In this document: one piece after another, positions 46,161-55,062 of the stretch
Layout of the letters: each line of letters opens with the position of its first letter
Numbering within the stretch: the stretch's first letter is position 1
From: Narthecium ossifragum
Lineage: Eukaryota; Streptophyta; Magnoliopsida; Dioscoreales; Nartheciaceae
Reading direction: 5' to 3'
DNA: 64,000 nt
NCBI GenBank assembly: GCA_963920575.1
Contig: OY986975.1
Location: 16,337,897-16,401,896 of the forward strand
The notes under the pieces: model-generated
The model's input: only the letters and a program-made list of their open reading frames with translations
Database searches by the model: none
Told to the model about the DNA's origin: nothing
Position numbers and translations under genes: made by a program

Positions 46161-46530
46161 TAAATGCTTCAACACTATATTTTATGGATGCTATCAAATC
46201 TTTTGTGAGGTCCATTTTGACACCATGATTAAAGGATTGTGTCCCAAAATTAGTTGTTTGTAGATACTTTTGCAAAGCAAAGATCACATTGGCCACATTA
46301 GTCATGTTAACTTATGGTTGTTTGCCATTAGCTAGATATTTAATGACACATGATGGTACATTCTAGTAGAAGTATTCATAAGTATAGCATCTTTAAAAGT
46401 TGAGGCTTTCCATACTAGTCCTAGATAGCTAGTAGGGACTCAGAATATTAAACCTGTAGACACCAAACTAGAGTTCTTATTGGATGTTGTTATTCTTATT
46501 TCTGTATTCTGGAAATTGTTTGTATTTCAG

Positions 46531-46612
46531 TATAAGGGCAACTATTGAGAGGTACAAGAAGGCATGTCCTACCAGCTCAAACTCAAGTTCCACTATCGAG
46601 GTTAATTCTCAA
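46531..46612 (+). pseudogene. AGAMOUS/STK-like MADS-box I-domain exon captured in CACTA
   Basis: An 82-bp exon lies between a TTTGTATTTCAG acceptor and a GTAAGAAA donor. In phase it encodes 27 residues: IRATIERYKKAC, PTSSNSSSTIEVNSQ. This is the intervening region of AGAMOUS-clade MADS proteins, closest in pattern to the STK/AGL11 (D-class) type. As I recall, the exon after the MADS box in that family is also 82 bp. No MADS-box exon was found upstream. A weak YYQQESAKLR-like stretch follows at about 46760, disrupted by a stop. MADS proteins specify floral organs and ovules; this fragment alone cannot. Confidence 0.75.
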
Positions 46613-47379
46613 GTAAGAAAGTATTCCTCTTTTCACATCAGTTTTTCTTCAACAATTATTCAGAGGATAATTCTCAAGTAAGCCTAACCTTCATATACCT
46701 TTACTGGTACAATAGATGAACTTACTTTGGTTAATGCTATATGCAGATAGTAAAAATTTTCTATTATGGTGGATAGCCGATAAACTTCAGGAGCCAAAAA
46801 CTTAAGTTTTATCCTTTGTAGTGCATGACTCAGTCCTAATAAAATTGGTGGCAGGGGATAGTACATTGTGAGCTGTTTATTTGGATATCAAAATTACTAA
46901 CAAAATTTTGGAGTGACTTCTAACAAAACTGGTTGCGTGAAACAAAGAATGAGCACATGGAACAAGGTGATTGGCACCCTAGTGATTAATACTCTATTGT
47001 GTAAAGAGGTCAACGGTTATGGGTGAATTACTGGGAAAAAAAAGTTGTCCCTAATAAATCTTCTTATACTACTGATTGGTGCTAAGAATGTATTTGCAAT
47101 CTTGGATTAAGTAGAGAATGCTTCTGAGTTATCACAGATACCTCTTCAGAAAGTTTAATGCAGAGGAATAAGGCTGGTAAATTGGTCCAGAATCCAGACA
47201 GTAAGCAAGTTTGTGTACAAAAGGTGATAGGGATAATCAAGAATGCCAAGGTGGGTCTATGAGGTTACAAAGGAAGCATGACACATGGAATATAGTAGAG
47301 AAAACACAGATGATGCTAATCGAGAATGAGATAGTATAGAGGCAGAGACCTTTGCAATGTCATGAAAAGGGACTGGTAG

Positions 47380-49560
47380 TGTGAGGACCCGTCCCTCCAT
47401 CCCTTCGGCTTGTTGTTTACCCCAAGGGCAATTTGGGAAATTGCGCCTTGGCGGTCGTTTCACACTGGGTGTGCACACACAGACCTTGTTTGGTGCTTGT
47501 GTTTGCTAGAAAGGTTAGGTGGGGCCTAGTTTGGGAGTTCTGGGCTTGGGCTCGTTTTCCAGCCCAAGTTTGCACTTCTGGGCAGGGAGGATCGATCCTT
47601 TGGTCGTGGAGGATCGATTCTGCCTGTGCCTGGAAGTCTCTGTCGGTGGCTTTCGAAGGACGGCCACCGCGGTGGCCGTCGCTTCCCCTGTCAGGGGAGG
47701 GAAGACTAACCGACAGCTTTTTCCCGCCTTCGCCGGCTTTCCCCCGGCCTAACCCCCTTCCCCTTCCCCTTCCTTTCTTCCCCTCTTCTTCTTCTTCCCC
47801 GCGAGAACTCTGTTTCTTCCCCTGTTCAGACCGCCCCTTCTCCTCCTCCGTTCTCCCTCCTCCGGCCACCGTTCTTGGAGCTTGAAGGCTCGTTGGAACC
47901 GTGACGGCACGAGGAAGACCCTTGGCTAGGCTTTGTGGATCGAAGCTGCTCTGAGGAGGTAGAGATCCCACTCCAAACTCCGGCTAGCTTTGAGGGTTTA
48001 AATCCGGTTTTGTTTTCTTGATAAATCTCCTTATGGAGTTGTTGTTTCCCGGTTTTGAAGCCTTGAGTAGCTTCGTGATGCTCAGATCTACCAGTCCACC
48101 AAGTTTGGTGAGGTTTGGTTGTGTTTTCCGGCGATTTTCCCGGCCGGAAGCACGCCGGAACCCATCAGGATCGATCCTCCTGGGAGGAAGGATCGGTCCT
48201 CTGGTGTTGGCTTGCTGCGCCCAGCACATGATCGATCTTTTTATGGGAGGAGATCGATCATGGGGCCTGGGTTAGCTTGGTCACCCTTCGTCCCGAGAAT
48301 GATCGATCTTCTTGAGAGGAAGGATCGATCTTCCTTGGTGCGACTGGAAGGGTGCCCTCTGTCACCAAAAAGATCGATCTTCCTGGGAGGAAGGATCGAT
48401 CTTCTTTGGCTCGACAGTGAGGGAGGCTCACTGTTGCTTAAGTGATCGATCCTTCCCTTGGTGAGGATCGATCCTTCCCTTGGTGAGGATCGATCCTTCA
48501 GTAGCAGAGAGGGTTTTCAAGGGTTTTGCCCGCGGGGCTTCGCATGTAAGTGGTTTTTACGGTTTTGCCCTCGGGGTTTGCCATGTTATGGATTATGCAT
48601 GAATGCTTATCGCTTTGTGGTTGAACTGAGAGGGTGATGCCTCTCGGGTGTGTAGAATAAATGGGCTGACGGTATGCCCTTACCGCTTTGTGGTGAACCG
48701 AGGGGGTCACGACCCTCGGGAGTGTTTAGTGTAAATGGGCCGAAGGTGTGCCCTTGTTGTGTTGTTTGTTTACAGCTTTGTCATATTCTATCCTGCCCTG
48801 TTTTCCTGTGCATTAGACATGCTAGGGTAAGTTGGGTGGGTGTTGACTCTGCTGCTTAGAGTACCGAGTGATGGTAGTCTTAACCTCGGTTGTTCCGCCA
48901 AGTGCGGAGGTCCCGCTTGGAGAAGGGTGTCCTACTGGTTGCGTCGTGTCCACCCTGTGTCAGGGAATGTCGGAGTTGCCCACCCCTGAGTAGTGGCGTT
49001 ATCGGAGATACGCACCTAGGACAGGAACCTTTCGGGTTATTGACGGGATTTATGGGATCCTTGGCAAGCCTCGGTACTTGGCTTCAGGGTTGGTTCGTTG
49101 GGTTTTGCCTTCTTAGCGGGAGTGGTAGAGTAGGACCCTGCTGAGCTGTTGCTCATTCCTACCTGGACTGTGTTTGTTGCAGGTGCGGGTCCCCGTTCTC
49201 CTCCGGTGCTTTCCCGTCGGCAGTCTCGTGGCAGCGTACCGGATCCTGACCATGTCTGAGGGTCAGGATGGGTTCGTTTGTGCGTTCGCGGAGACCCCGG
49301 TGGGTGGTGTAGCTTCTTTTTGGGGACTGTTGATCCCTTGTAGCTTGTTGTTCTAAACCCTGTTAACTCTTTTATTACTGTTTTGTAATAAATGTTAATA
49401 GTTGTTGTTTAGTTCCTTTGCTTCCGCTTGTGCTTGTCGGCAGCTGTTTCCGCTAGCTGTCTTGTAGTCTCAACTGTTTTCGCCAGTTGAGGCTGTTGTT
49501 GTAGGTTCTTTCCCCCTCGCGCCCTCGGCCCGGGTGCGCTCTGCGGGTCGGGGCGCGACA
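47380..49560 (+). mobile_element. Solo LTR, Tekay/Del-like, inside CACTA element
   Basis: 2181 bp, TGTGAGGACCCGTCC...GGGTCGGGGCGCGACA, flanked by perfect GGTAG duplications (47375-47379 and 49561-49565). It is more GC-rich than its sisters, and CpGs appear well preserved. It carries palindromes at 47588-47625 and 48165-48500. GC-rich frames inside (for example 47417-47971) are not genes. Confidence 0.92.
47588..48500 (+). repeat. Palindrome pairs AGGATCGATCCT / AAGATCGATCTT in solo LTR
   Basis: One isolated pair at 47588-47622, then five to six pairs at 48165-48500 (TTCTTGAGAGGAAGGATCGATC type). Spacers contain GTGCCCTCTGTCACC and similar CTCTGTC tags. Confidence 0.85.
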
Positions 49561-49565
49561 GGTAG

Positions 49566-50690
49566 CAACTCAAGTAGTAACTCTAACGATGCAATATTTT
49601 CTGATTAGTGTTTACAACTAATCAAGTAGAAGAATATTCTATGTTCAAAGAGTATAAAAAGGGACTGGCAGCAATTACTAATGTATGAATATTCTATGTT
49701 GCAGACAAATGCTACAGGTAGAAGAATAACATTCATGGGTCTTATCTTTTGCATAGAATGTACAAATAGTACATTAGATGGGAGTTAACTATGATACAAT
49801 TTATGTCAACCACTACTATTACAACCATTGGAAATGTCATATAATCAAGTAGGTGAAACACTATATAGTATACTATATACTACCTCTCCATGACTTAGTA
49901 GGGATGTTGTGCATGAGTGCTGCTAAATGAAGTGAGCTTGTGAGTTGGCATGCAAACATGCAGGAAGGTACTGCATGCATTTATTGCCATGATAGGTGTG
50001 AATGGGATGCATCATGGATCAAGATCTGTCAAAGAGATCCTATATTTACTTCATTAATGATTGAATGCTCAGAAAAAATAAATTTATGGGATCATCAGTA
50101 GATGGCCCCCTTGAGTCTCATTTCTATCTGCAGGACAAATATATGCTGAAAACCTCTCCATCTCATGTGTTCCTTTAGTGGCACTTACTTCTTCTTTGTA
50201 AATGACATTATAAGTTAAGCCATTTTGCCTTTTCTTTGCATTTTAAGCATATTACTAAGGTTGTCTTTTCTTTGTATTTTTTCCAACTTTCAGATACTCA
50301 CTTCTTTTTATTGGTTAAATTACAGCCAAAGCTTATTGCAGTTTCAAATACGACTTTTTGTGCAAATCCAAAAGCCCCTGTATATCCATGGCTCGCTCAG
50401 GGAAAAGCATGGGATGAAGTGGTGTGGATATCTCGAAGACTTAGAACATTTTGTTATTATGGAATTTCAAGTGTATTTTTTTTGGATAAACATGATATGT
50501 ACTTTGCTAGCTCATAATTATCTATTTATGAGCAACACATGTGACCTTAATACCTTTTTTTGTTATATATGAATTGGTTAAATTTAAATGTTATGAATTT
50601 TCTTGTTAGTTTTTGTGGAAAATATGTGTGTATCTGAATCAAATTTCAAATTTCAAATGTCAATAACACAGATTAGATTCAATGACAAAA
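49566..50690 (+). other. CACTA interior without recognisable gene
   Basis: A/T-rich. A frame at 50236-50517 (with NPKAPVYPWLAQGKAWDEVV) is open for ~60 residues after an acceptor-like TTACAG and could be an exon remnant. I do not recognise it. Confidence 0.35.
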
Positions 50691-51265
50691 AAGGTTCTTA
50701 AAATAAGGTATAGTCACATGAAAATATTTGTCACTATAAACAAATTTAGTGACAATCCATTTGGTTGTCACAATAAAGGCTTTCAGTGACAACAAAAGTT
50801 GTCACTGTAAAAGCATATATTATTATGAATATATTTTAAATAAATATTAATTAACAATATAGTGACAACAACGTCATTTTTTGTGACGATATTAGTCGTC
50901 ACAAAATCAAAGCTTTTAGTGACAATTCAGTTAGTTGTCACCATAGAAGCTTTCAGTGACAACAAAACTTGTCACTGTATGAGCTTTTATTATAATGAAT
51001 ATAATTTAAATAAATAATATTTAATTATATAGTGACAAGAATTTCATCGTTAGTGACAATATTAGTCGTCACAAAAGAACAACCATTAGTGACAAGTGAA
51101 GTCGTCACTAACGAAGATGTTTTAGTGACAACATATATCGTCACTAAAGAATATGATTTAGTGACGATTGAAAAAAGTGGTCACTAAACTTTCAGCGACG
51201 GAGGTATATGCGACGAGTTAAAGTCGTCACTGGACTCGTCACTAAAGAGTTTCAGTGACGAGTTT
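50690..51265 (+). repeat. CACTA subterminal repeats, right
   Basis: About 20 AGTGACAA/TTGTCACTA/CGTCACTA motifs, mirroring those at 43369-43690. Two ~180-bp units (50760-50870 and 50930-51050) are similar to each other. Confidence 0.8.
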
Positions 51266-51269
51266 TATA

Positions 51270-52780
51270 CTTTTAGGGTATGTTTGGCAAGCAGCGTATG
51301 AGAGGGATTAGGTGGATAAGTGAATGGGCGGATTCCGGATTCAGCTGATCCAGTTGTTTGGTTTGCAATAGGTCCTGGAATCCGAGATGGATCCGACGAT
51401 CCTAATTCCGGATTTTAGGAATCGCGGCATTCCGTCAGATCGACCGAATGCCGCGGATGGAATGCGATACGGGATCAGCGGGGTCCGTTTCTTAAGCTTT
51501 CTCTCATCCCATACGGGATCAGCCTCATCCCTGCTCATCCCAAACCCTACTCACCCCCCGAGAGCTCACGATGGTGAGAGGCGGCTCTTCCCCTCATTCC
51601 GCCGGCCTAGATCTGGAGTTTTCCCGGCGTCCCGGCGAGGTCTTCCTCCACCGCTAGATCTCCTCTATCCTCCTTCATCCTTCACCGCGAGATCTCCTCC
51701 ATCCTCCACCTCCCATCCCAAAAGCCAGCTCCTCATCCCAAAGGCCGTACTCACCCCGAGAGCTCACGATGCCCCTCATTCCGCCGGCCTAGATCTGGAG
51801 TTTCCCCGGCGTCCCGGTGAGCTCTTCCGCCTTCATCCTTCACCACGAGATCTCCTCCATCCTCCACCTCCCGGGGCTGCGATCATTCTTTCCTCTCTGT
51901 CTTTCTTCTTCACCGGCGCTGCTGCTCCAGGAGATTTGAGCCTACTGCTTCTGATCCCAATACGAGTCCAGATCTGAGGAGAGTCATCTAGCTAAGGTAT
52001 TCCTACCTGAACCCCATCTATTAATTTTTTCCACTCTCCATGTAACGATAGATCCGGATTTATGTGTTGATTTATGTGTTGAGAAAGTAGAGGTTTTTGT
52101 ACTTGGGAGATTAAGATCCTTGAGTTTTTGGTGTGGCATTGGGTTTTTTTCTCCTTCAATTTTCATACGGGCATTGCTACTACCTACTCCCTTTTCGAAT
52201 CATAAACAGAGATGTTTTAATTTTGTGTTCGGGAGTTTTGAAGCATTGATTCTGGGACTGGGGGTTCATTTGCTTTTTTCTTTTTCTTTCTCTTGCTAGT
52301 TTCTTTTGTTGGTCGTCTGAGCATGGTTTCTATACACTGAACATTGGAGATCTAGGTGTTTTTAGAATGAAATATGATTTTGATAATTTAAGAACCAAGG
52401 AATAGGATTTTGGGAAAGTCTTACGTGGGATTTTTTGGTGGCATTAAGTTTTTTAGGATCTTGGTAGACTCTTGGATCTGTGCAGAAGTAATGTGTTTAC
52501 TTTTCCATTTTGAGAGCCTTGAACTTGATGTGCTATCAAGACTCTTTACAGCATTTATCACTTGCTATTTTCTCCCACTAGATGCAGAACTAGTTCTTTG
52601 ACCCTATCATCATATCCCTGTTCCACTACTTTGGCACCTCATTATTCCAACTTTACATCCCTGTTCCGCAGAGCATAATGGCAAAGTGTAGAGATTCTGA
52701 GAGTTAGCATATTAGTGCCACTCAATGCTGCTTTTTGCAACTTGATGCTACTTTTTGTGAGCTGATTTCAACCATTAGTG
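51270..52780 (+). other. Insert between CACTA subterminal repeats and terminus: promoter/leader-like DNA
   Basis: Starts GGGTATGTTTGGCAAGC, then shows a GC-rich block with a tandem ~200-bp duplication (CGAGAGCTCACGATG...CTAGATCTGGAGTTT, 51560 and 51760). A splice-donor-like CTAAG|GTATTCC (about 51995) and A/T-rich intron-like DNA follow. A 196-codon frame (51387-51977) spans it but is low-complexity (Ser/Pro/Arg) and crosses the duplication. It may be a captured promoter with a first exon, or a separate insertion. Confidence 0.4.
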
Positions 52781-52820
52781 ATGACTATTATTGTCACTAA
52801 AGACATATTTTCTTGTAGTG

Positions 52821-54840
52821 ATTAGTATTGTGCATTAGAAAAGTATGTAAAAATTCTTAATAGCTTGGAATCCAAGCATCTTTTGGTAAGGTTATCCTTA
52901 TAAAATGTAATAGAATCCAAGCATCTTCGTGGTATATGCGTCAATAATGTCTCATGCATAGAAATAATGATCGTTAGGTACTATAAAGAATGTTATCACT
53001 TTGCTTTGGTCCTTTTCTACTCTTTAAAATATTTCTATAGGTAGGGTTGGTGCAATCTTTGAAGCCAATCTCATTGAGATCCAGCTTCGAAAGGACATCA
53101 CCACCAGAGAGGAGGAGAAGAAAGATCACGTCCTTGAATACCTTTTTTCTTCGAAAAGGTCTGTTAATTATCTGATATTGCACTATTTGTGGTTTCTAGT
53201 TTCTTCTTGCTTTTGATGCATCTTTCCCCTATTTTCCTATTAATCTTGGTGCATATCTCTCATGGCAAAAGCTGTTCTTCTTCTTCTTCTTGTTTTTTTT
53301 TTGTGGGATTTCGATAGATATATGAAGCTCACACTCCTATTTTGCTATTACAGCTAATATCTGGGGTTTTTCGAACATCTGCTCGTAGAGGATGATGGGT
53401 TTTGACTGCGGTAATCTAGCTTAATTCTTATCTGAATAACGAGTATGGATGAGTAAATGCCCAAATTAAAATCACCCTTTAGTTTGCTTGCTTAATTCCA
53501 AACTCCATGTGATTATAATTGCAATACTTGCAATTTTATGTCTTTGAATATTTTTCTTACAGAATATTCGTAAGTTTTCGTAAGTTTGAATAACAAGATA
53601 AACAAGTTTATCTGTAAGCGAGTTTAAGCAGTTTCAAGTTGTCTTGTTTTCACTGACTTGAGCTTGTTGGCAATCGGCTCCTTCATAAGCTCGATTATTT
53701 TTTTGTTTCCAGATGTGTGATCAAGTTACATCCATACAAATTTAAGTCCTAAAATTTATTGATACCATCGATAAATTAGCAAATTATATATCAAAGTACT
53801 AGTATTGTACATGCGAAAATATGTATAATTCCAAACACTAATTTCGAGCCGAGAATGAGCGAACTAGGTCTTGCTCATGTTGGACCTCAAATTTTGAGTC
53901 TTATTCAGGTCACTTTCTAAACAAGACAATATATCTCGAGCCAAATTTTGAGCTGAAATGCAGCTATTACTTTACCTTATACCATCATATCAACGGACCA
54001 AATTAGTTTGAATCTCATCCTATAGTCCAGATCTTTTGAATCTCACCCAAAGACTTTATTCATTATTATGTGACGTTGGTTGAGATTTAAACTCATCTTA
54101 GCCGATAGCATGAGGTCAACTAAACTCCTATTCGCAAACTAGGCAATGAGATTCAAACATGAAATATGGACTTTTCTGACAAGTGACTAACTTAATAACA
54201 GCTAGAATGATAGCATCAAATCTGAGCATCTTTTGGTAAGGTCATCCGTATAAAATGTCATGGAATCCAAGTATCTTCTTGGTATATTCGACAATAATAC
54301 CTTATATGTACATAGAAATGATCGTTAGGTACTATAAAGAATGTTATGATGGCTTTGCTTCGGTCCTTTTCTACTCCTTAAAATATTTCAATTAGGTTGG
54401 TGTGGTTTGACCCATAGGATATGCAATCTTGAAGCCACTGCATTGAGATCTAGCAATCTTGAAGCCATTTCATTGAGATCCAGCCAGGGAGGAGGAGGAG
54501 AAGAAGATTACGTCCTTGAATACGAACTTGTATCTGCAAAAAAGTCCGTTAATTATCTCAAAATGCACTATTTATGGTTTCTAATTTCTTCTTGATTTTG
54601 CTGCTTCTTTTCCTTGTTTTCCTATTGATCTTGCTGCATATCTCGGATGGCAAAAGCTTTTTTCTTTTGGGTTGGTGCACACTCCTATTTTGCTATTACT
54701 GCTAATATTTGGGGTTTTTTGAGCATGTCACAGAATTGATTTTTGGATAATGGGTTTTGAATGCGGTGATCTAGCTTCTTGAGTGAATAACTAGCATGGA
54801 TGACTAAATTCAAAATCACCTTTTTGTTTGCTTGTTTAAT
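52821..54840 (+). repeat. Tandem duplication of the NLR upstream region (copies A and B)
   Basis: Copy A (52821-53496, continuing from 43348) and copy B (53497-54840) share ordered blocks: AGCATCTTTTGGTAAGG, AAGAATGTTAT...GGTCCTTTTCTACTC, TGAGATC(C/T)AGC...GAGGAGGAGAAGAA, TTTTCCTATT(A/G)ATCTTG and GATCTAGCTT. Copy B has an extra ~400 bp (53830-54230). No ORF of interest. Confidence 0.75.
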
Positions 54841-54979
54841 TTCACTTGTTTCTCAGTATATTTTAAGGTTGCAATTAAACCAGCTAAGATGTATTTTTCT
54901 TCCCTCCTAATGTTGCAGCAATCATCAATTTCGTTGAGATAACTATGTGAAATTATATGTTCTTGTTGAGCTATTAGCA

Positions 54980-54990
54980 TATATAAATAG
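54980..54990 (+). promoter_or_regulatory. TATA box of the intact NLR gene
   Basis: TATATAAATAG lies 73 bp before the ATG, implying a ~40-50-nt 5' leader. It sits just downstream of the tandemly duplicated flank. Confidence 0.6.
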
Positions 54991-55062
54991 ATATTTTTGA
55001 TGCACACTCTGTCTTCATCTGCACAAAATTTTCAACCATTTTTAGGCCAAATTGAGTGAAGC

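Larger units (their letters stand above)
43349..52820 (+). mobile_element. CACTA (En/Spm-like) DNA transposon with nested solo LTR
   Basis: Left end CACTATAAAAAATGTGAGC (43349), right end ...ATATTTTCTTGTAGTG (52820), which reads CACTACAAGAAAATATG on the minus strand. A 3-bp duplication ATT flanks it (43346-43348 and 52821-52823). Subterminal arrays of short TTTAGTGACAA/TTGTCACTAAA repeats lie inside both ends. The paralogous sequence at 53775-53830 lacks the element, giving an empty site. The size is 9472 bp including a 2181-bp solo LTR. No complete transposase ORF survives, so it is non-autonomous. Confidence 0.85.

Noticed and set aside
47417..47971. 184-codon minus-strand frame and 150-codon plus-strand frame
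   Set aside because: Both lie inside a GC-rich solo LTR and overlap each other antisense; low-complexity composition.
51387..51977. 196-codon Ser/Pro/Arg-rich frame
   Set aside because: It crosses a tandem duplication of leader-like DNA and shows no domain; better read as 5' UTR/promoter sequence.
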